Shown: positions 28,507 to 37,277 of the stretch, in pieces
How positions within the stretch are numbered: the stretch's first letter is position 1
Layout of the letters: the number at the start of each line of letters is the position of its first letter
Assembly (NCBI GenBank): GCA_910575005.1
Contig: CAJTCL010000023.1
Coordinates: 1-64,000 of the forward strand
Direction of reading: 5' to 3'
From: Lachnospiraceae bacterium
GTDB lineage: Bacteria > Bacillota > Clostridia > Lachnospirales > Lachnospiraceae
DNA length: 64,000 bases
Notes under the pieces: model-generated
Database searches by the model: none
Told to the model about the DNA's origin: nothing
The model's input: only the letters and a program-made list of their open reading frames with translations
Translations under genes and position numbers: made by a program

Positions 28507-29532
28507 ATGGATTATAAGAATGCAGGTGTTGATATTGAAGCTGGCTACCGTTCTGTGGAGTTGATGAAAAAACATGTACAGCAGACAATGAGACCGGAGG
28601 TGCTGACCAATCTTGGAGGATTTTCTGGTGCATTTTCTATGGAAAAGTTTAAGGATATGGAAAAACCCACTCTGGTATCTGGTACAGACGGAGTGGGAAC
28701 GAAGCTGAAACTAGCCTTTTTACTGGACAAGCATAATACCATTGGGATTGATTGTGTGGCAATGTGTGTCAATGATATTGCCTGCGCCGGCGGGGAACCA
28801 TTATTTTTCCTGGATTATATTGCCTGCGGCAAAAATTTTCCAGAGAAAATCGCTGAGATTGTAAGCGGTGTGGCAGAAGGATGCTTACAGAGTGATGCCG
28901 CACTGATTGGCGGTGAGACCGCGGAAATGCCCGGATTTTATCCCGAGGATGAATACGACTTGGCTGGATTTGCAGTGGGTGTAGTCGATCAGAAGGATAT
29001 CATTACAGGGGCAGAGTTAAAGGCGGATGATGTTTTGATTGGTATGGCAAGCTCAGGTGTGCATTCTAACGGATTTTCTCTAGTGCGAAAGATTTTTTCT
29101 ATGGATAAAGAAACTCTAACTACATACTATGATGAGTTAGGAAAGACCTTGGGAGAAGCTCTGTTGGCTCCTACAAAAATCTATGTGAAGGCACTGCGCT
29201 GCATTAAGGAAGCAGGGGTACGAATCAAGGCTTGCAGCCATATTACTGGAGGCGGTTTCTATGAGAATGTGCCTCGGATGCTGCCAGAAGGAAAGCATGC
29301 AGTGATTGAAAAAGACAGCTATGAGGTTCCAGCTATTTTCAAAATGATGGCCAGAGAAGGTCAGGTGGAAGAAAAAATGATGTACAATACCTATAACATG
29401 GGTATTGGAATGGTGCTGGGTGTCGATCCGGCAGATGTGGATAAGACAATGGAAGCGATTCGAGCAGCAGGTGAAATACCTTATGTGATCGGAAAGGTAG
29501 AGGATGGAGAAAAAGGAGTAACCTTATGCTGA
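28507..29532 (+). CDS. purM: Phosphoribosylformylglycinamidine cyclo-ligase
   Basis: AIR synthetase: closes the imidazole ring of FGAM using ATP. It has 341 residues with the start [18 protein letters not shown], the ATP-binding [12 protein letters not shown] near residue 65, [19 protein letters not shown] near 90 and [13 protein letters not shown] near 140. AGGAGGAAAAGTA precedes the ATG. Its last 7 bases overlap purN. The broken gene at 56135-57209 encodes a diverged relative of this protein. Confidence 0.96.
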   Translation: MDYKNAGVDIEAGYRSVELMKKHVQQTMRPEVLTNLGGFSGAFSMEKFKDMEKPTLVSGTDGVGTKLKLAFLLDKHNTIGIDCVAMCVNDIACAGGEPLFFLDYIACGKNFPEKIAEIVSGVAEGCLQSDAALIGGETAEMPGFYPEDEYDLAGFAVGVVDQKDIITGAELKADDVLIGMASSGVHSNGFSLVRKIFSMDKETLTTYYDELGKTLGEALLAPTKIYVKALRCIKEAGVRIKACSHITGGGFYENVPRMLPEGKHAVIEKDSYEVPAIFKMMAREGQVEEKMMYNTYNMGIGMVLGVDPADVDKTMEAIRAAGEIPYVIGKVEDGEKGVTLC

Positions 29533-30155
29533 GAATAGTAGTCTGTGTCTCCGGCGGCGGAACGAACCTGCAGGCGATTTTGGATGCCGTAGATTGTGGA
29601 AATATTACCAATACTGAGGTTGCAGCAGTTATCAGTAACAATCCCAATGCCTATGCATTGGAGAGAGCTAAGAATCATGATATTGCTGGTATTTGTATTT
29701 CACCAAAGCAGTTTGAAGATCGGGAAAGCTTTAACAGGGCATTTTTGGAGAAGGTGAATAGTTATCAGCCGGATTTGGTGGTACTTGCGGGGTTTTTGGT
29801 GGTGATACCAGAATTGATGATTCAAGAATATCGAAATCGGATTATTAACATTCATCCCTCTCTGATTCCATCTTTTTGTGGGACAGGATATTATGGTCTG
29901 AAAGTCCATGAGGCAGCGTTGGCGCGAGGGGTCAAAATAACAGGTGCAACCGTGCATTTTGTAGATGAAGGCACAGATACTGGTCCAATTATCTTACAGC
30001 AGCCAGTGAAGGTGGAAATGGATGATACCCCAGAGGTTTTACAGCGGCGTGTGATGGAACAAGCAGAGTGGAAGATTCTTCCTCAGGCAATTGATTTGAT
30101 TGCCAATGGAAAAGTGAAGGTAATGAATGGAAAAGCAGTGATTGTTGATTTCTAG
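29526..30155 (+). CDS. purN: Phosphoribosylglycinamide formyltransferase
   Basis: GAR transformylase using 10-formyl-tetrahydrofolate. It has 209 residues with [19 protein letters not shown] at the start and the catalytic region [19 protein letters not shown] (Asn and His) near residue 105, followed by [13 protein letters not shown] with the catalytic Asp near 145. It overlaps purM by 7 bp. Confidence 0.95.
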   Translation: MLRIVVCVSGGGTNLQAILDAVDCGNITNTEVAAVISNNPNAYALERAKNHDIAGICISPKQFEDRESFNRAFLEKVNSYQPDLVVLAGFLVVIPELMIQEYRNRIINIHPSLIPSFCGTGYYGLKVHEAALARGVKITGATVHFVDEGTDTGPIILQQPVKVEMDDTPEVLQRRVMEQAEWKILPQAIDLIANGKVKVMNGKAVIVDF

Positions 30156-30203
30156 TGGCATTTGAAATAAAAGATAAAGGATTGCAGAAGAAAAGGAGTA
30201 AAC

Positions 30204-31475
30204 ATGAAAGTATTGATTGTAGGAAGTGGTGGGCGTGAACATGCCATTGCTATGAGTGCGGCAAAGAGCCCTAAGGTAGAGAAACTGTATTGTGCACCAG
30301 GAAATGCAGGGATTGGACAGATTGCAGAATGTGTGCCCATTGGGGCGATGGAATTTGATAAGCTGGCGGCATTTGCCAAGGAGAAGGAAATTGATTTTAC
30401 CATTATTGGTATGGATGACCCTTTGGTAGGCGGTGTGGTGGATGTGTTTGAGGCACAAGGGTTGAAAGTATTTGGCCCACGCAAAAATGCAGCTATTTTG
30501 GAGGGAAGTAAGGCGTTTTCTAAAGATCTTATGAAAAAGTATCAGATTCCCACTGCTGGTTATGAAACTTTTGACGATCCAAAGAAAGCGCTTGCCTATC
30601 TGGAAACAGCAAAGATGCCTATCGTATTAAAGGCTGATGGCCTGGCGTTAGGGAAAGGAGTGCTGATCTGTAATACCTTGGAGGAGGCAAAGTCTGGCGT
30701 CAAGGAGATCATGGAGGATAAGAAATTTGGCGCTGCCGGAAATCATATGGTTGTTGAGGAGTTTATGACCGGTCGTGAGGTTTCTGTATTATCTTTTGTA
30801 GATGGAAAGACCATCAAGATTATGTCTTCCGCGCAGGATCATAAGCGCGCCCAGGACGGAGACCAGGGACTAAACACTGGAGGAATGGGAACTTTTTCCC
30901 CAAGCCCCTTCTATACAAAAGAAGTGGATCAATTCTGTAAAGAACATATCTATCAAGCAACTGTGGACGCGATGGCCGCAGAGGGTCGTCCGTTTGTAGG
31001 AATTATTTTCTTTGGCTTGATGCTGACAGAGGAAGGCCCCAAAGTACTGGAATATAACGCACGTTTTGGCGATCCAGAAGCCCAGGTAGTACTGCCACGT
31101 ATGAAAAATGATATGATTGAGGTGATGGAAGCCTGTGTGGAGGGAAGATTGGATCAGATTGATTTACAGTTTGAGGATAATGCGGCTGTCTGTGTAGTAT
31201 TGGCGTCAGATGGTTATCCAGTTTCCTATGAAAAGGGCTTTGAAATCACAGGAATGGAAAAATTTGACACAGAAGACGGTTATTACTGTTTCCATGCGGG
31301 CACAGCCTTAAAGGATGGTAAGATTGTCACCAACGGCGGACGGGTTCTGGGCATTACAGCTAAGGGAAGCGATCTAAAGGCAGCGCGCGCCAATGCGTAT
31401 CAAGCAACAGAGTGGGTGCAGTTTGACAACAAATATATGCGCCATGATATAGGCAAAGCCATTGATGAAGCATAG
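30204..31475 (+). CDS. purD: Phosphoribosylamine-glycine ligase
   Basis: GAR synthetase: an ATP-grasp enzyme joining glycine to phosphoribosylamine. It has 423 residues with GSGGREHAIA at the start, the ATP-grasp Lys region VLKADGLALGKGVLI near residue 145, FVGIIFFGLMLTEEGPKVLE near 270 and the metal site NARFGDPEAQ near 292. AAAAGGAG precedes the ATG. Last of the pur genes. Confidence 0.95.
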   Translation: MKVLIVGSGGREHAIAMSAAKSPKVEKLYCAPGNAGIGQIAECVPIGAMEFDKLAAFAKEKEIDFTIIGMDDPLVGGVVDVFEAQGLKVFGPRKNAAILEGSKAFSKDLMKKYQIPTAGYETFDDPKKALAYLETAKMPIVLKADGLALGKGVLICNTLEEAKSGVKEIMEDKKFGAAGNHMVVEEFMTGREVSVLSFVDGKTIKIMSSAQDHKRAQDGDQGLNTGGMGTFSPSPFYTKEVDQFCKEHIYQATVDAMAAEGRPFVGIIFFGLMLTEEGPKVLEYNARFGDPEAQVVLPRMKNDMIEVMEACVEGRLDQIDLQFEDNAAVCVVLASDGYPVSYEKGFEITGMEKFDTEDGYYCFHAGTALKDGKIVTNGGRVLGITAKGSDLKAARANAYQATEWVQFDNKYMRHDIGKAIDEA

Positions 31476-31492
31476 TTTTGGAGGGATAGTAA

Positions 31493-32044
31493 TTGTATCG
31501 ATATCTGCTGCTGCTGGATACAGATGAGGAAAAAGAATTTTTCCAGAAAATCTACATCCGTTATAAAAATGAAATGTTTTATGCCGCCTTTGCGATATTA
31601 CAGAATAGTTCTGATGCGGAGGATATTGTGCATGACACATTTTTGACATTGATTGAAAAGCTGGAAAATATGATGGAGGAATCCTCAGAAAGAAATTGGA
31701 ATTATATTCTTACTATTGTCAAACATAAATCCTACAATCTATACAAAAAGAAAAAATGGGAGATTGACCAGGAATGGGATAGTCTTAGTCATGAGGAAGT
31801 GTTTGGTGAGGGCATGGATAGCCGCATTACTAAGATTGAGCGAAAAGAACAGATTTTAAAATTGATGAAGAAAATGCGTAAATCCTATCAAGACGTTTTG
31901 ATTATGCAATATTATCATGAAATGAATGTGATGGAGATTGCCCAAATTCTTGGTAAGACACCAGATAATGTCAGACATATTTCTATGAGGGCTAAGAGAA
32001 AGCTTCAGGGGATTTTGGAGGAGTACGGTTTTTTTGATTATTGA
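31493..32044 (+). CDS. ECF-type RNA polymerase sigma factor
   Basis: A 183-residue sigma-70-family factor of the extracytoplasmic-function size. Region 2 is seen as FFQKIYIRYKNEMFYAAF and SSDAEDIVHDTFLTL (residues ~15-60); region 4 is a helix-turn-helix near the C-terminus (YHEMNVMEIAQILG, VRHISMRAKRKLQ). It starts with TTG at 31493, supported by TTTGGAGGGATA seven bases upstream. No complete anti-sigma gene follows, only a 25-codon frame. It follows purD by 17 bp but is probably unrelated to purine synthesis. Confidence 0.88.
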   Translation: MYRYLLLLDTDEEKEFFQKIYIRYKNEMFYAAFAILQNSSDAEDIVHDTFLTLIEKLENMMEESSERNWNYILTIVKHKSYNLYKKKKWEIDQEWDSLSHEEVFGEGMDSRITKIERKEQILKLMKKMRKSYQDVLIMQYYHEMNVMEIAQILGKTPDNVRHISMRAKRKLQGILEEYGFFDY

Positions 32045-32139
32045 GCTAAGAGCGCCAATGAGATTCTTGAAATCATATGTATCTCATGATGAGTATACAG
32101 GAGCATACTTAGAAAATTGATAAGAGGGAGCAGTGGGGT

Positions 32140-32217
32140 ATGACAGAGGATTATACATTTGGGGATCTTTTATTGATTAATATAGTTCGTGAAAGTAAAA
32201 GCAATGAAAAAGGATAA
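32140..32217 (+). CDS. Possible 25-residue peptide or anti-sigma remnant
   Basis: A short frame starting ATG 32140 after AGAGGGAGCAGTGGGGT and reading MTEDYTFGDLLLINIVRESK, then six more residues. Its place right after an ECF sigma gene is where an anti-sigma gene would be expected, so it may be the surviving N-terminus of one. No homologous continuation was found downstream in the other frames by eye. Low certainty. Confidence 0.3.
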   Translation: MTEDYTFGDLLLINIVRESKSNEKG

Positions 32218-32267
32218 GATTTGAGTTATCTTTGGCTTTTGAGTAATGAAGAGAACTGAATAATAAG

Positions 32268-32318
32268 TATCTGCCAGGAAGTATTGAGAGTATATACTTT
32301 TCTGGCAGATATTTTTAT
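32268..32318 (+). terminator. Intrinsic terminator after sigma-factor region
   Basis: TATCTGCCAGGAAGTAT pairs imperfectly with ATACTTTTCTGGCAGATA, followed by TTTTTATTTT. A closely related hairpin occurs at 33452. Confidence 0.8.
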
Positions 32319-32432
32319 TTTATAGGAAATTCTTTCGGATTTTTCTTGAGTAATCATGTGCATAGAAAATTACAGGTAAATAATATAGCAGAATAAAATT
32401 TGTCGAAAAATATAATAGTTTTTCATAATTAC

Positions 32433-32461
32433 TTGAATAATTATCAAATTAGGAATATAGT
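32433..32461 (+). promoter_or_regulatory. Sigma-A promoter for secreted Ig-like protein
   Basis: TTGAAT (32433-32438), 17-bp spacer, TATAGT (32456-32461), close before ATG 32485. The same promoter with almost the same spacer occurs at 33606. Confidence 0.75.
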
Positions 32462-32484
32462 AAGAGAAAAAAGGAGATTTGCGT

Positions 32485-33396
32485 ATGAAAAGTAAGATCA
32501 AAAAAGTTTGTTTATGTTTATTAGCATTGGTTATTATATTGTCAAATGTACAGCCAATGGCAGTCAAGGCATGTCTGTTGCCGCCCTCTGAATATCGATA
32601 TACACCTAAGGTGTTGACAGAGGAAATTACAGAACGAACCACATCAATTCCAGTCTATGTTTTTGATGAGACGACATTGTATATTAAGAATGGCAAAGAA
32701 GTGATTTTTCAAAAATTTTATCAAAAGGGAGGCCTTAAAAATGTAAGGATAAAGAATCAGAAGGGCGGCAGCAAATTAAAATTTTATCTGATTGCAAAAT
32801 CTTCTGGAAAACGGGGAGATGTGGTGACAAAAAAGATCACAAAGCTTCCAGTGGTTGCGCCAGAACAGATTGACACCGCTATCACAAAGCCTGTGATTCC
32901 CAAAACGATTACTAGTAAGACTACCAATATTCCGGTAATTGGCAAGAAAAATACTACTCTTGTGGTCAAGAATGAGAAGAAAACACTAAAGACCATAAAG
33001 TTTCAGAAGAATGGGAAAAAGAAAATTACTATTCCAGCACAGGACAAAGGAATCCTGTATTTCTATTTGAAAAAAGGAAACAGCAGAAGTGAGGTAGTAT
33101 CTAGAAATATTAAGGATGTTACAGCTCCAAAGGCTCCAAAACTGAAATTCAGTGATGGTGATCTGCTTATAAAAGGAGAATTAGGGGCAAAGATTTATTT
33201 TAAGGGAGAAAATGGTTGGAGATTTCTAAATTTTGTTTTAACAAAAGATTGGAATCATTTTTGGCCTGGTTTGGATTTTATGGATACACAATGTGAATAT
33301 TATGAGGTATATCTAAAGGATGCAGCAGGAAACAAGAGCAAGGTGGTAAAAATTAAAAATCCTAATCCTGGGCTCCCTCCGTTGATTACACCATAA
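32485..33396 (+). CDS. Secreted protein with Ig-like repeats
   Basis: A 303-residue exported protein. A signal peptide covers about residues 1-29 (KKVCLCLLALVIILSNV, cleavage likely after AVKA). Two related beta-rich repeats follow (about 45-125 and 140-215), each with a TT-x-IPV start and a later charged K-rich strand, then a third module (~218-300) ending DAAGNKSKVVKIKN, as in bacterial Ig-like (Big) domains. It is very lysine-rich. There is no cell-wall anchor, so it is probably released or loosely bound. Start ATG 32485 after AAAAAAGGAGA. Function unknown. Confidence 0.75.
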   Translation: MKSKIKKVCLCLLALVIILSNVQPMAVKACLLPPSEYRYTPKVLTEEITERTTSIPVYVFDETTLYIKNGKEVIFQKFYQKGGLKNVRIKNQKGGSKLKFYLIAKSSGKRGDVVTKKITKLPVVAPEQIDTAITKPVIPKTITSKTTNIPVIGKKNTTLVVKNEKKTLKTIKFQKNGKKKITIPAQDKGILYFYLKKGNSRSEVVSRNIKDVTAPKAPKLKFSDGDLLIKGELGAKIYFKGENGWRFLNFVLTKDWNHFWPGLDFMDTQCEYYEVYLKDAAGNKSKVVKIKNPNPGLPPLITP

Positions 33397-33451
33397 TTAG
33401 TTGTAAGATGCATTTATTGTAAATGATAATATAAATTGAATATAAAAGTTT

Positions 33452-33500
33452 TCTGTCAGAAAATATACATAGAGTATATTTTTCTGACAGATATTTTTTA
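33452..33500 (+). terminator. Intrinsic terminator after Ig-like gene
   Basis: TCTGTCAGAAAATATAC pairs with GTATATTTTTCTGACAGA, followed by a T-rich tract. Its sequence and position relative to the next promoter mirror 32268-32318. Confidence 0.8.
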
Positions 33501-33605
33501 TAGGATATGAGTATATTTTGATTGCTCATTGGTGCGAAATTTACGGATAAATGATATAATAAATTGAAATTTATCGAAAAAATATAATGATTTTTTTGTA
33601 ATTAC

Positions 33606-33634
33606 TTGAATAATTATCGAATTAGGAATATAGT
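33606..33634 (+). promoter_or_regulatory. Sigma-A promoter for small membrane protein
   Basis: TTGAAT (33606-33611), 17-bp spacer differing by one base from the promoter at 32433, TATAGT (33629-33634). Confidence 0.75.
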
Positions 33635-33654
33635 AAGAAAAAAGGGGGTCAAAA

Positions 33655-34047
33655 ATGATGTTTATGAAGATTGAAAAGAAGAGATATATCATGGCTTTCT
33701 GCTACATAATGTCTTTGCTTCCGATTTTTTTATCGTGGTGTTATTTCGATGAAGAGATTGATGGAATTAAATATGGGGTAGATATTGTCAATAATGCGAT
33801 GATGATTGTTTTGGCAGGAATTACATTTTTTTGTGTTATATTTATATCAGGTAAAAAAGCCAAAATGATAACAGGCATACTTTTGATCATGCATCCTGTT
33901 ATATATTTTGTACATGGTCTGTTTTGGTATGTTCCGTTGTTGACAGATTTCAATTTACTTTTGTCATTAGAAGCGCTACATTATGGATTTTATTTATCTT
34001 TGTTATGCAGTAGTTTGATGTGTTGGTTGTATCTAAAAAATATGTAA
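33655..34047 (+). CDS. Small four-helix membrane protein, unknown function
   Basis: A 130-residue protein with four hydrophobic segments (about 11-30, 44-63, 70-90 and 97-127). I do not recognise the family. A promoter block shared with the preceding secreted protein gene lies upstream, so the two may be expressed under the same conditions. An ATG at 33658 or 33664 is also possible as the start; AAAAAGGGGGTC precedes them. The TAA stop lies within a GTAAC repeat terminus. Confidence 0.6.
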   Translation: MMFMKIEKKRYIMAFCYIMSLLPIFLSWCYFDEEIDGIKYGVDIVNNAMMIVLAGITFFCVIFISGKKAKMITGILLIMHPVIYFVHGLFWYVPLLTDFNLLLSLEALHYGFYLSLLCSSLMCWLYLKNM

Positions 34048-34081
34048 CTATTTAGAATCTCATGGCTTCTAAAATAGTTAC
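34044..34081 (+). repeat. GTAAC repeat family, copy E (minimal palindrome)
   Basis: Only 38 bp: GTAACTATTTAGAATC at one end and AAAATAGTTAC at the other, with CTCATGGCTT between. It is reduced to the terminal inverted repeats and overlaps the stop codon of the membrane protein gene. Confidence 0.75.
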
Positions 34082-34513
34082 AGTAAATTATAAAATATTT
34101 CTTCCAGAGGGATGGTAAAATTATCATAAGGTGAAACAGGTGCGCTAACCTTACATTTTGCTTTTTCTTCTTCTTTCATATCATCTATAGGAAGTGCATA
34201 CACTTCATCTAGTTTATATTTCCCATTATCAAGCAAATAAATCTGGTGCTCCATGTATCCCATCATTCTGAATAATATCTCTGTTGCAGATAATCATAAC
34301 ATCAGGGATTACATGATCACTCTCTGTCAAGTACACGTCTGTTCCATCGCCAAAGGGAATGCAGCTTTTCCCTTTTAAGCAGACACTGAAAGCGACAAAA
34401 ATTCTGCCCGCCACCCAGTTATGGTTGACAGTAGGCAGTGGAGACATAAGAATGATTTCCCCATTTAATTTTTCTTCCCAGGGTTCTTCTTGGTAAGCTA
34501 AGTTCTCATTCAT
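34078..34513 (-). pseudogene. Uma2-family (DUF820) nuclease gene, internally deleted
   Basis: The N-terminal part (MNENLAYQEEPWEEKLNGEI, then PDVMIICN and HGAPDL) is a normal Uma2/DUF820 start, and the C-terminal part (HQIYLLDNGKYKLDEVYALP) a normal end, but the middle is missing. HGAPDL should be followed by about 50-60 residues including VVEVLSPST before the final strand. The frame also shifts at the junction near 34245. The gene is therefore a remnant. Uma2 proteins belong to the PD-(D/E)XK superfamily and are often found in many copies per genome. Confidence 0.8.
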
Positions 34514-34839
34514 AGGATGCCTTCTTAATAGTGTTTGGTGAATGAGCAGAGTAATAATGAACTGTTATGTTGATATTTATTTCTGTATTTGTTTATAGTT
34601 ACATTATATCTATCCTTCATAGTGGAAGCAATCTTAATTTTACATGAAAATACTTTTATGTGGTTTTCATGTTGGTTATCATATAAAATAGTTCTAAATT
34701 ACATCAATATTTTTTCTAAATAATCTTAGGAAAATCTTAATATATAAAATGGAAATAAGTGAGGACTTCATAAGTAGATTTTGATATAATACTAAAAATG
34801 TAACTATCTCATGAACTTTTGGAAAGAGAGGAAATGTTG
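34514..34839. other. Intergenic region before vanR
   Basis: AT-rich, no gene seen. TATAGTTAC near 34597 and GTAACTAT near 34799 resemble repeat-family termini but are too short to call as a copy. The pair ATCTTAGGAAA/ATCTTAATATA near 34722-34745 is an 11-bp-spaced direct repeat that could bind an OmpR-type regulator such as VanR. TATAAT near 34786 may be the -10 of vanR. Confidence 0.4.
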
Positions 34840-35541
34840 ATGGATAAAATATTAGTAGTGGATGATGAAAAAGAAATTGCAGATTTGGAGGCATTTTATT
34901 TGGAAAGTGAAAATTTTGATGTCACTGTGTGTTATTCCTCCAAGGAGGCGTTGGAACAGATAGAGATGGTGGATTTTGATCTTGCGATTTTAGATGTTAT
35001 GCTGCCTGGGATTGATGGCCTTGAGCTTTGCAAAGAAATTCGCAAGGCTCACAATTATCCAGTGATTATGCTGACGGCTAAGGATGAAGAGATTGATAAA
35101 ATTCGTGGACTCATGCTGGGGGCAGATGATTATATGACCAAGCCATTTCGTCCTTTGGAATTGGTTGCAAGGGTAAAGGCGCAGCTTAGGCGCTATAAGA
35201 GATATAATCAGTCACAGGTTTTGGAAGAGTCAGATCCCCATTTGTTGGTACATGGGGGCTTGGTGATGAATATTAAGACCCATGAGTGCCAATTGGATGA
35301 GAAGCCCTTAGTTTTGACGCCTACAGAATTTTCCATTTTAAAGATACTCTGCCAGAGAAAAGGCGAGGTTGTAAGTTCGGAAGAATTATTTCATGAGATT
35401 TGGCAGGATGAATATTACAGTAAGAGCAATAATACAATTACGGTGCATATCCGTCATCTGCGTGAGAAAATGAATGATTCTGTGGAGCATCCCAAATATA
35501 TTAAGACGATCTGGGGAGTTGGTTATAAAATTGAAAATTAA
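34840..35541 (+). CDS. vanR: OmpR/PhoB-type response regulator, VanR-like
   Basis: A 233-residue regulator, receiver plus winged helix. Phospho-acceptor D52 (AILDVMLPGIDG), conserved K in MTKPFRPLELVARV, and a C-terminal DNA-binding domain with LTPTEFSILKILC and NTITVHIRHLREKM. The start is ATG 34840 with GAGAGG eight bases upstream; ATG 34834 is too close to that site. It resembles VanR regulators of VanG-type clusters and lies directly before a VanS-like kinase and a complete vanG-vanXY-vanT set, so it probably controls them. Confidence 0.87.
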   Translation: MDKILVVDDEKEIADLEAFYLESENFDVTVCYSSKEALEQIEMVDFDLAILDVMLPGIDGLELCKEIRKAHNYPVIMLTAKDEEIDKIRGLMLGADDYMTKPFRPLELVARVKAQLRRYKRYNQSQVLEESDPHLLVHGGLVMNIKTHECQLDEKPLVLTPTEFSILKILCQRKGEVVSSEELFHEIWQDEYYSKSNNTITVHIRHLREKMNDSVEHPKYIKTIWGVGYKIEN

Positions 35542-36703
35542 AAACAAAGAGATTACCAATCACTCTAATTTGAAACAGGAAAAGAAAAAGAATTCTAATT
35601 ATTCCAAACTTAAAATAAAGGTATTTCTGCGCACACTTGGAATGATTGTGCTTGCCTTTTGTATTATTTTTACATTATATCGTCGTTTTTGGTTTGGACG
35701 AGTGGGAGATTGGATTGTGATTTTCCTGCAAAATGTTTTCCATCTAGATTATATGGATGCCAGAAACATATATCAGTATGGCCTGCGGGAAAATATGTCA
35801 ATGATTATATTTCTCGCTGTCACCTTTTGTTTTCTGGTGTTGTTTTGGGTATCATTGTCTTGGTTTACGCGTTATTTTAATGAGATTGATACTGGTCTGG
35901 AGAAATTGATTCAGGGGGAAAACAGAGAGATTTTATTATCTCCAGAAATGGCTCCTATGGAACAGAAATTAAATGTGCTGCGTCAGGCTTTGGAGCGAAG
36001 GGAGCTGGAAGCAAAGCTTGCGGAGGAGCGCAAGAATAATCTGGTCATGTATCTGGCTCATGATATCCGCACACCACTGACATCTGTAGTCGGTTATTTA
36101 AGTCTGCTGGAGGAGGCGCCAGACATGCCCGTGGAGCAGAAGGCTAAATATGTGCATATTACCTTGGAAAAGGCAAACCGTCTAGAGCAGTTAATCAATG
36201 AATTTTTTGAGATCACCCGTTATAATATACAGCAGATTGTACTAGAAAAAGAAGAGATTGATCTGTATTATATGCTGCTTCAGATGATCGAAGAATTTTA
36301 TCCTCTTTTGGCACAAAAGAAAAACCAAGCACAGCTTCATGGGGATGAGAATGTCACAGTCTTTGGTGATCCGATCAAATTAGCCAGAGTATTTAATAAT
36401 ATCTTAAAAAATGCTGTGGCCTACAGCTATGAGAATACGCAGATTGATATTTTTTTAGAGGAAAAACAATCTGGAGAAGTTGTTGTGAGATTTCAAAATC
36501 ATGGCAAGACAATCCCTAAGGAGAAGCTGACCTCTATCTTTGAAAAATTTTATCGCATGGACGAGGCGAGGAATTCAGATACTGGAGGTGCAGGTTTGGG
36601 ACTGGCGATTGCCAAAGAGATTGTAACATTGCATGGCGGTAAAATATCTGCCGAGAGTGAGCAGGAACAGGTAGTGTTTGTGGTGGAGCTTCCTAAGTGT
36701 TGA
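35531..36703 (+). CDS. vanS: Membrane sensor histidine kinase, VanS-like
   Basis: A 390-residue kinase with TM1 (~33-50) and TM2 (~90-115) separated by a short external loop of about 40 residues, as in VanS proteins. HisKA has H177 in YLAHDIRTPLTSVVGYL; the HATPase domain has FNNILKNAVAYS and GGAGLGLAIAKEIV. The likely start is TTG 35531, overlapping the vanR stop by 11 bp; GGGGAG lies about 13 bases upstream, and TTG 35519 is an alternative. It is expected to sense glycopeptides or cell-wall precursors and phosphorylate VanR. Confidence 0.85.
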   Translation: MKIKNKEITNHSNLKQEKKKNSNYSKLKIKVFLRTLGMIVLAFCIIFTLYRRFWFGRVGDWIVIFLQNVFHLDYMDARNIYQYGLRENMSMIIFLAVTFCFLVLFWVSLSWFTRYFNEIDTGLEKLIQGENREILLSPEMAPMEQKLNVLRQALERRELEAKLAEERKNNLVMYLAHDIRTPLTSVVGYLSLLEEAPDMPVEQKAKYVHITLEKANRLEQLINEFFEITRYNIQQIVLEKEEIDLYYMLLQMIEEFYPLLAQKKNQAQLHGDENVTVFGDPIKLARVFNNILKNAVAYSYENTQIDIFLEEKQSGEVVVRFQNHGKTIPKEKLTSIFEKFYRMDEARNSDTGGAGLGLAIAKEIVTLHGGKISAESEQEQVVFVVELPKC

Positions 36704-36805
36704 CAGTGGGAGAGGACAAAAATGGTTGCAGAATTACTCAGTAAATAGTCATTAATTCTAACGGCCAACGAACTAAGAAGCTGCGCCAACAAGGGTATTT
36801 GACTG

Positions 36806-36858
36806 GTAGCTATTCAGTACCTATGCAAAAAAATATTCATGAGATTTTGAATAGTTGC
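36806..36858 (+). repeat. GTAAC repeat family, copy F (minimal)
   Basis: 53 bp: GTAGCTATTCAGTACC at one end and TTTTGAATAGTTGC at the other, with TTCATGAGA in the middle. The termini are mutated but still inverted to each other. Confidence 0.6.
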
Positions 36859-36931
36859 TTTTTTCAATAAAAACTAAAAAGTTCTTAAGATTATGTTAGG
36901 GAACATATAACAGAATATTAACACTTACAGG

Positions 36932-36971
36932 CCGCCTGTTTCGTATAATTAATATGAAGCAGGCGGTTTTT
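36932..36971 (+). terminator. Terminator after vanRS
   Basis: CCGCCTG at 36932 pairs with CAGGCGG at 36960 in a long stem extended by TTTCGTAT/ATATGAAG pairing, followed by TTTTT. It would end the vanRS transcript and isolate the vanG promoter. Confidence 0.8.
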
Positions 36972-37033
36972 GTGACAATTTTGTCATAAAAAAGTCACCC
37001 GTCTGTCACTTGCTGTGGGTAAGATGGTATAAA
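36972..37033 (+). promoter_or_regulatory. Candidate VanR-controlled vanG promoter
   Basis: GTCA occurs at 36983, 36994 and 37005, exactly 11 bp apart, with a near match (GTGA) a further 11 bp upstream at 36972. The last copy occupies the -35 position, 17 bp before TATAAA (37028-37033). Evenly phased direct repeats overlapping -35 are the usual binding pattern of OmpR-family activators such as VanR. Binding itself is inferred. Confidence 0.6.
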
Positions 37034-37055
37034 AAGAAATTGTATGAGAAATTTC

Positions 37056-37229
37056 GTAACTATTTAGAACCTATGAAGATATAAAATGAAACGGTTTAGA
37101 TCTGTCTGAAAAGAGCTGAATTGCTACCTCCATGAGAATGTTATTCATCTTTTAGGCCACAGACAAAAACCTCTTAGGGTTGCAGACAGATCTGCTAGTA
37201 TGTCTGTGTCATGGGGCTGAATAGATTAC
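37056..37229 (+). repeat. GTAAC repeat family, copy G (full)
   Basis: A 174-bp full copy with ends GTAACTATTTAGAACC and GGGGCTGAATAGATTAC and the internal block GGCCACAGACAAAAACCTC. It lies wholly within the presumed vanG leader, 48 bp before the ATG. Confidence 0.85.
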
Positions 37230-37277
37230 AGAATTTGTAAATCATTAAAAATTACATTGTAAAAGGAGAATATTACT

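Larger units (their letters stand above)
36704..37277. other. 574-bp regulatory interval between vanS and vanG
   Basis: No gene is seen. In order it contains a minimal GTAAC repeat (36806-36858), a terminator (36932-36971), phased GTCA repeats with a promoter (36972-37033), and a full GTAAC repeat (37056-37229) in the vanG leader. Confidence 0.7.
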
